NCBI GenBank assembly: GCA_030823965.1
Contig: JAVBYP010000288.1
Location: 1 to 7,731 of the forward strand
From: Sideroxydans sp.
GTDB lineage: Bacteria; Pseudomonadota; Gammaproteobacteria; Burkholderiales; Gallionellaceae
DNA length: 7,731 nucleotides
Reading direction: 5' to 3'
Both the position numbers and the translations under genes were made by a program. The notes beneath the pieces were generated by a model. That model had not been told where the DNA came from, searched no databases, and worked only from the letters and a program-made list of their open reading frames with translations. Below are positions 1 to 6,583 of this stretch, one piece after another; the first letter of the stretch is position 1, and the number at the start of each line of letters is the position of its first letter.

Positions 1-1
1 C

Positions 2-2014
2 ATCATGGTCGCGCTCGACGACGATGGCCGCATCACTATGATCAACCGCTATGGCTGCGAATTGCTCGGTTATCGCGAAACCGACCTGCTCGGCAAGAAC
101 TGGTTCAAGACCTGCCTACCGCAACCCGAAGGGATGGAGTTGGTCTATCCGGTGTTCATGCGACTCGTGACCGGCAGGATAGAAGTCGCCGAACGTTTCG
201 AGAATCAGATCCTCTGCCACGACGGTAGTCGGCGCATGATCTCTTGGCATAACGGTTTTCTCAAGAACAACATCGGCAACATCGTCGGTACACTCAGTTC
301 GGGAGAGGACATCACCGCGCGAAAGATCGCCGAAGACCAGTTACGCAAGCTCTCGTTGGCGGTGGAACAGAGTCCGGAGAGCATCATCATCACCAACCTC
401 GAAGCCGAGATCGAATACGTGAATGAGGCCTTCATGCGCAACACCGGATACAGCCACGAAGAGGTGATCGGCAAGAACCCGCGCATATTGCATTCCGGCA
501 AGACACCACGCAGCACTTATGATGAGATGTGGGGAAACCTGAAAAGCGGTAAATCATGGGAAGGCCGCCTTTACAACAAACGCAAAGATGGTAGCGAATA
601 TATCGAACACATGATCATCGGCCCCATCCGACAGCCTGATGGCACGATCACTCACTATGTCGCTGTCGAAGAAGACATCACCGAGAAGATCCAGACCGAA
701 GCCGAGATCCATCAGTTGGCTTTTTATGACACATTGACCGGCTTGCCCAATCGCGCACTGTTGTTGGAGCGCATGACGCAAACATTGGCGACCACGCGCC
801 GCATCGGGCACCACAGCGCACTCATCTTGTTGAATATCGACCGCTTCAAGAACGTCAATGACGCAGGCGGACAAGTGATGGGCGATGCGCTGCTCAACGC
901 GGTGAGCAAGCGTCTGCAACTGCAACTGCGCGAAGGCGATGTGTTGGCGCGTATCGGAGGGGATGAGTTCTGCATCCTGCTGACCGATATGGCGTTTGAG
1001 AAATCCGCCGCCGCACACCATACCCTGCATGTCGCAGAAAAGATCCACACCTCTCTGGTGCCCCCCTTCCCCTTGAACAACGAGCGCATCAACATCACCG
1101 CCAGCCTCGGTATCGTTCTATTTTCAGGGAATGAGTCGGATACGCCGCTGGATATATTGCGTCGCGCCAACACGTCTTTGCATCATGCCAAGACGCGAGG
1201 AACAGGCCAAACAGCTTTCTTCGATAGCTCGCTGGATGAGATCGCCAAACATCGTTTCGATACCGAGCGCGAGCTGCATAGGGCAATTGCAGAAGGGGAA
1301 TTGCGCGTGTATTTGCAGACGCAAGTCAACGCAGATGGAAAGATCGTCGGTGCGGAAGCACTGGTGCGTTGGCAGCATCCGCAACGGGGTATCGTTCCGC
1401 CGGCCGCATTCATTCCGATCGCCGAAGAGTCGAATCTGGTGATCGAGATCGGCAATTGGATGCTGACCGAGGTGTGCCGTCTACTAACGAGCGAAGCATT
1501 GCTCGATCTACCGGTACGCATCGCAGTCAATATCAGTCCGCGCCAATTCCGGCAGCGCGACTTCGTCAGTCAAGTGCAGCATATTCTGGCGATCACCGGC
1601 GCAGACCCGATGCATCTGACCTTGGAGGTGACCGAAGGGTTGGTCATCGACAATATGAATGAAGTGATCGGCAAGATGCATGAACTGAGCGAGATGGGCA
1701 TCCATTTTTCGATGGATGATTTCGGTACCGGCTATTCGTCTCTGTCCTATCTCAAACGCCTACCTATCCATGAGCTGAAGATCGATAAGAGTTTTATCCA
1801 AGACATCACATCAGATGCCAACGATGCTGCGCTGGTCGAGACCATCCTCGCCGTTGCCAAGCACATGCATCTGAAGGTGGTAGCAGAAGGGGTGGAGACT
1901 GCTGAACAAGCGGATTTCCTCAATCGACACGGCAATGTCATCCACCAAGGATATTTCTTTCACCGACCCGAACCTGCCGCTGAGGCCGTCACTAAGATAG
2001 TGAACAACTATTGA
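2..2014 (+). CDS. PAS-PAS-GGDEF-EAL cyclic-di-GMP signalling protein (5' partial)
   Basis: Bifunctional-type c-di-GMP protein, probably acting in practice as a phosphodiesterase. The frame is already open at base 2 and begins inside a PAS domain, so the true N-terminus (perhaps a membrane or further sensor region) is missing and the Met at base 5 is not the start. Numbering from that Met: PAS 1 about 1-107, PAS 2 about 115-228, GGDEF about 240-405, EAL about 420-665. The EAL domain keeps every catalytic position I can align: E451 (EAL), N509, E541, D571-D572 (DDFGTG), K592, E628 and Q648. The GGDEF domain has an intact GGDEF (318-322) and an RxxD inhibitory site (R309-D312) at the usual five-residue spacing. 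However, the first metal-binding Asp of the usual DxD motif is Asn (N277), and the usual GHxxGD is GQxxGD. Cyclase activity is therefore doubtful. It ends nine bases before convergent selD. The domain call is sure; the activity is inferred. Confidence 0.95.
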   Translation: MMVALDDDGRITMINRYGCELLGYRETDLLGKNWFKTCLPQPEGMELVYPVFMRLVTGRIEVAERFENQILCHDGSRRMISWHNGFLKNNIGNIVGTLSSGEDITARKIAEDQLRKLSLAVEQSPESIIITNLEAEIEYVNEAFMRNTGYSHEEVIGKNPRILHSGKTPRSTYDEMWGNLKSGKSWEGRLYNKRKDGSEYIEHMIIGPIRQPDGTITHYVAVEEDITEKIQTEAEIHQLAFYDTLTGLPNRALLLERMTQTLATTRRIGHHSALILLNIDRFKNVNDAGGQVMGDALLNAVSKRLQLQLREGDVLARIGGDEFCILLTDMAFEKSAAAHHTLHVAEKIHTSLVPPFPLNNERINITASLGIVLFSGNESDTPLDILRRANTSLHHAKTRGTGQTAFFDSSLDEIAKHRFDTERELHRAIAEGELRVYLQTQVNADGKIVGAEALVRWQHPQRGIVPPAAFIPIAEESNLVIEIGNWMLTEVCRLLTSEALLDLPVRIAVNISPRQFRQRDFVSQVQHILAITGADPMHLTLEVTEGLVIDNMNEVIGKMHELSEMGIHFSMDDFGTGYSSLSYLKRLPIHELKIDKSFIQDITSDANDAALVETILAVAKHMHLKVVAEGVETAEQADFLNRHGNVIHQGYFFHRPEPAAEAVTKIVNNY

Positions 2015-2026
2015 CGCACGGCCTCA
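1981..2026. terminator. Inverted repeat spanning the convergent stops of the GGDEF-EAL gene and selD
   Basis: The nine-base arm TGAGGCCGT (1981-1989) has its exact reverse complement ACGGCCTCA at 2018-2026, enclosing 28 bases. A small inner hairpin, CACT/AGTG, lies at 1990-1993 and 1999-2002. Both stop codons (TGA at 2012-2014; on the minus strand, 2024-2026) fall within the structure, which suits a bidirectional terminator or 3'-end stabiliser. No T-run follows on either strand, so it is not a canonical Rho-independent terminator, and chance remains possible. Confidence 0.3.
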
Positions 2027-3064
2027 CTGCACGCTCACCCGTGGCGCGCCCTGCTGCATTCTTCCGATGACCGCCGCTTGAGTGAATCCGGTCTCGCGGA
2101 AACGTGCCAACACTTCTTCCACACTTTCAGGTGCGACCGCAACCAGCAATCCACCGCTGGTCTGCGCGTCCGCCAGCAAGCGTTGCTTCCACTCTTCCAA
2201 AGTCGGAGCGAAATCCACGGCATGACCGTAGCTCGCGAGGTTGCGACCTATCGCACCCGGGCCGATGCCTTGCTGCGCCAACGGTAATGCTTCGGACAAC
2301 ACAGGCACCTGATCGAAGTTCACTTGCGCACTGAGACCCGAGCCACGGCATATCTCAAGCAGATGGCCGAGCAGACCGAAGCCTGTGACATCGGTGAGCG
2401 CATGCACGCCCGCTATCGGGGCAAGCTGACTACCTACTTTGTTCAGCTTGGTGGTCGTCGTAACGAGCTGCTGGTAACCCGCATCGGACAATATCTCTTT
2501 CTTCAGCGCCGCTGCCAACACGCCGACACCCAAACCTTTACCGAGGATGAGTACGTCACCGTCACGCGCTGCGCTGTTCTTCTTCACCAGTTTGGGATGC
2601 ACGATACCGAGTGCGACCAGACCATAGATCGGCTCTTGCGAGTCGATGGAATGCCCGCCTGCGATGGGGATACCCGCATCACGGCATACCGCTTCACCGC
2701 CCTGCAATATCTTGCGGATGGTCTCGGGAGATAGCTTGTCGATAGGCATGCCAACGATTGCGAGTGCCATGATGGGCGTGCCGCCCATGGCATAGATATC
2801 GGAGATGGCATTGGTCGCGGCGATGCGACCGAAGTCGAAGGGATCATCCACGATAGGCATGAAGAAGTCGGTGGTGGCGATGATGGCCTGCTCATCGTTC
2901 AAACGATAGACCGCCGCGTCATCACTGGTCTCGGTGCCCACCATCAGGTCGGGGAACGGTAGTTTTTCCTTGGCTACGCCCAATATCTCTTGCAAGAGTG
3001 CTGGTGCTATTTTGCAGCCGCATCCACCACCGTGCGACAATCCGGTCAATCTCACTTCAGACAT
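2024..3064 (-). CDS. selD: Selenophosphate synthetase (selenide, water dikinase) SelD
   Basis: Makes selenophosphate from selenide and ATP in the cytoplasm; the product is the selenium donor for tRNA selenouridine and selenocysteine. The protein has 346 residues, close to the 347 of E. coli SelD. The N-terminal glycine-rich loop HGGGCGCK gives C15 and K18, matching the catalytic Cys17 and Lys20 of E. coli. This is therefore the cysteine form: no in-frame TGA or selenocysteine element is needed. Likely Mg/ATP aspartates are D49 (SDDAAVY), D66 (TTDFF), D89 (ISDIYAMGG) and D225 (LTDVTGFG). The frame stays open 77 codons further upstream, but that extension lies antisense to selU and has no family similarity. 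The chosen ATG has GGAG five bases upstream. It is divergent from selU, which uses its product, with 16 bases between the starts. No selA or selB is visible in the window. Confidence 0.97.
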   Translation of the reverse strand: MSEVRLTGLSHGGGCGCKIAPALLQEILGVAKEKLPFPDLMVGTETSDDAAVYRLNDEQAIIATTDFFMPIVDDPFDFGRIAATNAISDIYAMGGTPIMALAIVGMPIDKLSPETIRKILQGGEAVCRDAGIPIAGGHSIDSQEPIYGLVALGIVHPKLVKKNSAARDGDVLILGKGLGVGVLAAALKKEILSDAGYQQLVTTTTKLNKVGSQLAPIAGVHALTDVTGFGLLGHLLEICRGSGLSAQVNFDQVPVLSEALPLAQQGIGPGAIGRNLASYGHAVDFAPTLEEWKQRLLADAQTSGGLLVAVAPESVEEVLARFRETGFTQAAVIGRMQQGAPRVSVQ

Positions 3065-3069
3065 CTTCA

Positions 3070-3073
3070 CTCC
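3070..3073 (-). promoter_or_regulatory. selD ribosome binding site (start-deciding)
   Basis: On the minus strand GGAG is followed by five bases (TGAAG) and then the ATG of selD. It supports initiation at 3064 rather than at the in-frame Met codons upstream. It lies in the 16-base gap before selU, so its plus-strand complement CTCC occupies the place where a selU Shine-Dalgarno would be. Confidence 0.7.
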
Positions 3074-3080
3074 ACTGCGT

Positions 3081-4145
3081 ATGTTGTTTAGAACCGCGAA
3101 CCTATCACAGCTTTCCGATTTTGACGAAATCATCGACGTGCGCACGCCCGCCGAGTTCGCCGACGACCACATCCCCGGCGCCATCAATTGCCCTGTATTC
3201 AGCAATGAAGAGCGCATCACGGTGGGCACGCTGTACAAGCAAGTGTCGCCCTTCGAGGCGCGCAAAGTGGGCGCGGCCTTGGTCGCAAAGAACATCGCTC
3301 ATCATCTGGAGACCCACTTCCACGACAAACCCAAATCTTGGAAGCCGCTCATCTATTGCTGGCGTGGTGGGCAGCGTAGCGGTGCGATGAGCATCATCCT
3401 GGCGCAAGTGGGCTGGGCGGCACACAAACTGGAAGGTGGTTACAAGACCTATCGGCGCGAAGTGTTGGACAAACTAGATGCCCTATCCGGCAACTTCACC
3501 TACCGCGTCATCTGCGGCGCGACAGGCTCAGGCAAGAGTCGCTTGCTGGGCGCACTCGAGACCTGCGGCGCACAAGTGCTCGACCTTGAAGAATTGGCGC
3601 GACATCGCGGCTCGGTATTGGGTGGCTTGCCACTCGAAGGACAGCCCTCGCAAAAATGGTTCGACACGCTGCTCGTGCAAAAACTGGAGAGTTTCGATGC
3701 GGCGCACCCTGTTTATGTAGAGGCCGAGAGCAACAAGATCGGGCGCATCGGCCTGCCTACTGCGCTGGTGACGGCGATGCATGCGAGTGATTGCGTGTTG
3801 ATCGATGCGACCGTTGAGGCGCGAGTGAAACTTCTGATGGAGGATTACCACCACTTCCTCGATGATCCAGAGACGCTCATCAAAAAACTCAGCGTGCTAG
3901 TTCCCTTCCACGGTCACGCCAAGATAGAGCATTGGAACGAACTCATCCGTGCCGCACAGTTCGATACGCTAGTGAAAGAGTTGTTGGAACTGCACTACGA
4001 CCCTAGCTATCTGCGTTCGCTGGGTAAACATTACGTGAAGTTGGATGTTGCCGAGAGACTTGAACTGGATGACCTCTCTACCGAGGCGTTACGACAAGTC
4101 GCAAAATCAATAAGAGACCGGCACGCGCTGGGTCAACGCGCATAA
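3081..4145 (+). CDS. selU: tRNA 2-selenouridine synthase SelU/MnmH (rhodanese + P-loop)
   Basis: Replaces the sulfur of 2-thiouridine (often geranylated first) at the wobble position 34 of Lys, Glu and Gln tRNAs with selenium from selenophosphate. The protein has 354 residues against 364 in E. coli YbbB. The N-terminal rhodanese domain (about 1-135) contains IIDVRTPAEF and the active-site loop YCWRGGQRSG, with C93 as the catalytic Cys. A P-loop nucleotide-binding domain follows, with Walker A GATGSGKS at 146-153; the C-terminal half is typical of the family. The frame is open back to 2934, but those 49 extra codons are antisense to the SelD N-terminus and unlike the family, so the ATG at 3081 is chosen. 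That start has no Shine-Dalgarno. It is divergent from selD, its substrate supplier, and its last 12 codons plus stop overlap the 3' end of alr in antisense. Other names are mnmH and ybbB. Confidence 0.96.
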   Translation: MLFRTANLSQLSDFDEIIDVRTPAEFADDHIPGAINCPVFSNEERITVGTLYKQVSPFEARKVGAALVAKNIAHHLETHFHDKPKSWKPLIYCWRGGQRSGAMSIILAQVGWAAHKLEGGYKTYRREVLDKLDALSGNFTYRVICGATGSGKSRLLGALETCGAQVLDLEELARHRGSVLGGLPLEGQPSQKWFDTLLVQKLESFDAAHPVYVEAESNKIGRIGLPTALVTAMHASDCVLIDATVEARVKLLMEDYHHFLDDPETLIKKLSVLVPFHGHAKIEHWNELIRAAQFDTLVKELLELHYDPSYLRSLGKHYVKLDVAERLELDDLSTEALRQVAKSIRDRHALGQRA

Positions 4146-5168
4146 CAATTCATAGCCGATGGTGCCTGCCGCATGTGCCACCTCGTCCACCGGCATCCCC
4201 TCGCCCCATATCACCACGCGGCTACCGACCTTCGCATCGGACACGTCGCTCAGATCCACCGCCAACATATCCATCGACACACGACCTAGGGTGCGTGTGC
4301 GCTGTCCGTTCACGAGAATAGGTGTTCCGGTCGGCGCATGACGCGGATAACCATCGGCGTAGCCACAGGCCACCGTGCCGATGCGCATCGAATGCTCTGC
4401 GCGGAAGCTCGCCCCGTAACCGACTGTATCGCCCGCACGCAGATCACGTACGGAGATGAGTTGACTGCTCAAGTTCATCACGGGTTGCAGTCCGAGTTCC
4501 TTTGCACTGACATCCGCGAAGGGTGAGCTACCGTACAACATGATGCCGGGGCGTACCCAATCACCATGCGCCTGTGGATGACTCAGGACGGTAGCGGAAT
4601 TCGCCAGCGAGCGAGGTGCGTGATAGTTCGCTGCGATCTGGTTGAACACATCGAGCTGATTCGACACCCCGACCGCCTCGTCCGCTTGCGCGAAATGGGT
4701 CATCAAGGTGACCTCGCGCACCGCGCGATGCGACTTCAGTCGCTCCATCACCGCAGGGACTTCGGCAGGCATGAAACCGAGACGGTTCATGCCTGAGTTG
4801 ATCTTGAGCCACACCGACAGGCCGTTCTTGCGCGGGTAAGCATCCAACCAAGCCAACTGCTGGTGGCTATGGATGACCGTGGTCAACTCGTATTCGGCGA
4901 AGAGGGGCAATTCCTCGGGAGAGAAGAAGCCTTCCAATAACAGGATAGTCTGACGATACTCGGCATCGCGCAGCGCGATGGCATCCTGCACGTTCAGCAA
5001 GGCAAAACCGTCGGCATTGCGCAAAGCCTCTGCCACTCGCATCAATCCATGCCCATAGGCGTTCGCCTTGATCACAGCCATCACGCGCGATGTCGTGGCG
5101 CGTTGCACCACACGCAGATTGTTCTTCAGCGCGGAGAGGTCGATATGGGCGTGGATCGGGCGGTGCAT
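4107..5168 (-). CDS. alr: Alanine racemase
   Basis: Cytoplasmic PLP enzyme that interconverts L- and D-alanine, supplying D-Ala for peptidoglycan. It has 353 residues, a normal family length. The PLP-binding lysine is K34 in VIKANAYGHG. R129 (NSGMNRLGF) and R205 (DWVRPGIMLYG) match conserved active-site arginines, and Y251 (VGYGASFRA) matches the catalytic base of the opposite strand of the dimer. The N-terminal barrel and the C-terminal beta domain ending RVPVSY are both complete. The start is fixed because an in-frame TAA lies three codons upstream; AAGGAA sits just before the ATG, though its spacing is short. Its last 12 codons plus stop overlap the end of selU. It is divergent from lplT across a 151-base control region. 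A catabolic dadX paralogue is possible, but no dadA neighbour is visible. Confidence 0.96.
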   Translation of the reverse strand: MHRPIHAHIDLSALKNNLRVVQRATTSRVMAVIKANAYGHGLMRVAEALRNADGFALLNVQDAIALRDAEYRQTILLLEGFFSPEELPLFAEYELTTVIHSHQQLAWLDAYPRKNGLSVWLKINSGMNRLGFMPAEVPAVMERLKSHRAVREVTLMTHFAQADEAVGVSNQLDVFNQIAANYHAPRSLANSATVLSHPQAHGDWVRPGIMLYGSSPFADVSAKELGLQPVMNLSSQLISVRDLRAGDTVGYGASFRAEHSMRIGTVACGYADGYPRHAPTGTPILVNGQRTRTLGRVSMDMLAVDLSDVSDAKVGSRVVIWGEGMPVDEVAHAAGTIGYELLCALTQRVPVSY

Positions 5169-5170
5169 GG

Positions 5171-5176
5171 TTCCTT
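5171..5176 (-). promoter_or_regulatory. alr ribosome binding site with tight spacing
   Basis: On the minus strand, AAGGAA is followed by CC and then the alr ATG. This leaves only about three bases between the AGGA core and the start, less than the usual five to nine. There is no alternative start nearby, because an in-frame TAA overlaps this site. Confidence 0.5.
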
Positions 5177-5203
5177 AGTCGCCTATTGAAAAAAGTGCCG
5201 CGA

Positions 5204-5212
5204 ATGATAGCA
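5204..5212 (-). promoter_or_regulatory. Candidate extended -10 promoter of alr
   Basis: On the minus strand the sequence TGCTATCAT fits the extended -10 pattern TGnTATAAT, with five of six matches in the hexamer. No good -35 is seen at 16-18 bases, which extended -10 promoters can do without. Transcription would begin near 5197, giving a leader of roughly 28 bases before the alr start. It is a sequence match only. Confidence 0.35.
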
Positions 5213-5225
5213 GGGCTGGCAGCAG

Positions 5226-5244
5226 ACGCGTTTTGAAAAAGCGT
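5226..5244. promoter_or_regulatory. Imperfect palindrome between alr and lplT (possible operator)
   Basis: A 19-base near-palindrome of arms ACGC-G-TTTT and AAAA-A-GCGT around a central G at 5235. Eight of nine positions pair and only G5230/A5240 do not. It lies between the two opposed extended -10 candidates, about 30-47 bases upstream of the predicted alr transcription start, so a regulator bound here could influence both genes. I do not recognise it as the site of a known regulator. It could also be a chance A/T-rich symmetry. Confidence 0.3.
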
Positions 5245-5283
5245 GGGAAAGGCTAGAAATCGTCAAACGTGCCGGATATTTCA

Positions 5284-5292
5284 TGTTATAAA
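5284..5292 (+). promoter_or_regulatory. Candidate extended -10 promoter of lplT
   Basis: TGTTATAAA fits TGnTATAAT with five of six hexamer matches. The predicted transcription start is near 5299. That lies downstream of the GTG at 5269 but upstream of the GTG at 5320, so if real it favours the shorter LplT. No convincing -35 hexamer is present. Confidence 0.35.
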
Positions 5293-5319
5293 ACGCCACC
5301 CGAAAAACAACTCAAAATC

Positions 5320-6546
5320 GTGAAACGCGGCTTCTACATCATCCTTGCAGCGCAGTTCTTCAGCGCGCTCGCCGACAATGCACTTTTATTTGCCGCCATC
5401 GCGTTGCTCAAGCAAGTGCACGCCCCTAGCTGGCAGACGCCGGTCTTGCAACAAGCGTTCATCATCTCCTTCATTCTGCTGGCACCCTTCGTGGGCGCTT
5501 TTGCCGACTCGCTGCCCAAGGGCAAGGTCATGTTCATCAGCAACGCCATCAAGATGATGGGCTGTCTCGCCATGCTGGCGGGCGTGAACCCATTGGTCGC
5601 CTACGCCCTCGCCGGTTTTGGTGCGGCGGCATACTCGCCCGCGAAATACGGCATCCTCACCGAATACCTCCCCCCAGATAGATTGGTCTGGGCGAACAGC
5701 TGGATGGAAGGCCTGACCGTGGCTGCCATCATCATGGGCGCGGTGGTCGGTGGCTTGCTCATCACACCAAGCGTCTCGCACTCAATCATGCAAAGTTTGA
5801 ACGTGCCCGACTTCGTCTCCCCTGCCGAGTTGGCCATCTTTGTCATCTTCTTCATCTACCTCGTTGCGGCGATGTTCAACCTGTACATCCCGCAGGTCGC
5901 TGTCGAACACAAACCACTCAGCCGCAATCCTATCTTCCTCATCAATGATTTCGCGCATTGCTTCCGTTTGTTGTGGAAAGACCCGTTGGGCCAAGTCTCT
6001 CTGGCTGTGACCACTTTGTTCTGGGGGGCTGGTGCCACACTGCGTCTGCTCGTATTGGCATGGGCAGCCGTCGCTTTGCATTACAGCATCGGTGAAGCCG
6101 CCAAGCTCACCGCATGGGTCGCGGTCGGTATCGCCATCGGCTCCGTCCTCGCGGCGCGCTTCGTGAAACTGGAACACGCAGTGAACGTCATCCCGGTCGG
6201 CATCGGCATGGGATTCGCCGTGCTGGCGATGATCCTTGTACACAGCCCGCTTCTCGCCATCCTGCTGCTCATCGGCATCGGCGTGATGGCAGGTTACTTC
6301 GTCGTTCCCATGAACGCCCTGCTGCAACATCGCGGTCACCTACTGATGGGCGCAGGCCGCTCCATCGCCGTGCAGAACTTCAACGAGAACATCAGCATCT
6401 TCCTCATGCTGGGTCTGTATGCCTTGATGGTCAAACTCGACCTCTCCATCAATGTCATCATCTTCGTGTTCGGCACATTGCTCATCGGCATCATGACCCT
6501 GCTGTACAAGAAGCACGGTCATGACCAAGACAACGGCCGTACCTGA
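5320..6546 (+). CDS. lplT: Lysophospholipid transporter LplT (MFS)
   Basis: Inner-membrane major facilitator that flips lysophospholipids, mainly lysophosphatidylethanolamine, to the cytoplasmic face for re-acylation. From GTG 5320 it has 408 residues and about 11-12 hydrophobic helices. Family signatures seen are AAQFFSALADNALL (10-23), the motif-A-like loop FADSLPKGKVM (61-71), AAAYSPAKYGILTE (102-115), FWGAGATLRLL (234-244) and FVVPMNALLQHRG (327-339), all close to E. coli LplT. The start is uncertain. An in-frame GTG at 5269 would add 17 residues, but betaproteobacterial homologues typically start MKRGFY, and the candidate promoter at 5284-5292 lies downstream of 5269. Neither start has a good Shine-Dalgarno. 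In E. coli lplT is followed by aas, the acyltransferase; here a TPR protein follows after 37 bases. Function is assigned by similarity and is sure at family level. Confidence 0.93.
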   Translation: MKRGFYIILAAQFFSALADNALLFAAIALLKQVHAPSWQTPVLQQAFIISFILLAPFVGAFADSLPKGKVMFISNAIKMMGCLAMLAGVNPLVAYALAGFGAAAYSPAKYGILTEYLPPDRLVWANSWMEGLTVAAIIMGAVVGGLLITPSVSHSIMQSLNVPDFVSPAELAIFVIFFIYLVAAMFNLYIPQVAVEHKPLSRNPIFLINDFAHCFRLLWKDPLGQVSLAVTTLFWGAGATLRLLVLAWAAVALHYSIGEAAKLTAWVAVGIAIGSVLAARFVKLEHAVNVIPVGIGMGFAVLAMILVHSPLLAILLLIGIGVMAGYFVVPMNALLQHRGHLLMGAGRSIAVQNFNENISIFLMLGLYALMVKLDLSINVIIFVFGTLLIGIMTLLYKKHGHDQDNGRT

Positions 6547-6583
6547 ACCTGCTATTGCGTCTCCGCGCGAACGTAAATAACAG

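Noticed and set aside
554..1048. Minus-strand open frame of 164 codons opposite the PAS/GGDEF region
   Set aside because: It is a shadow of a well-supported GGDEF-EAL coding frame.
2934..3080. N-terminal extension of selU by 49 codons to an ATG at 2934
   Set aside because: It is antisense to the conserved SelD N-terminus and bears no likeness to the rhodanese family. The family-like sequence begins at Met 3081.
3065..3295. N-terminal extension of selD by 77 codons
   Set aside because: It is antisense to the selU rhodanese domain. The SelD family begins a few residues before the HGGGCGCK loop, and the ATG at 3064 has a GGAG site.
4101..4180. Hairpin terminator at the selU/alr junction
   Set aside because: Only short 5-base complementarities (GGCAC/GTGCC) and a direct ACGCGC repeat are present, with no T-run.
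5269..5319. GTG 5269 as the start of lplT
   Set aside because: Not excluded, but homologues tend to start at the KRGFY segment. The only promoter-like element lies downstream of 5269, and no Shine-Dalgarno is properly spaced before it.
5782..6339. Minus-strand open frame of 185 codons inside lplT
   Set aside because: Its composition is low-complexity Asp/Glu/Gln/His, as expected from the complement of a membrane protein gene. It has no domain likeness and no ribosome binding site.
6547..6583. Terminator or promoter between lplT and the TPR gene
   Set aside because: The 37 bases contain no stem-loop, no T-run and no convincing promoter hexamers.
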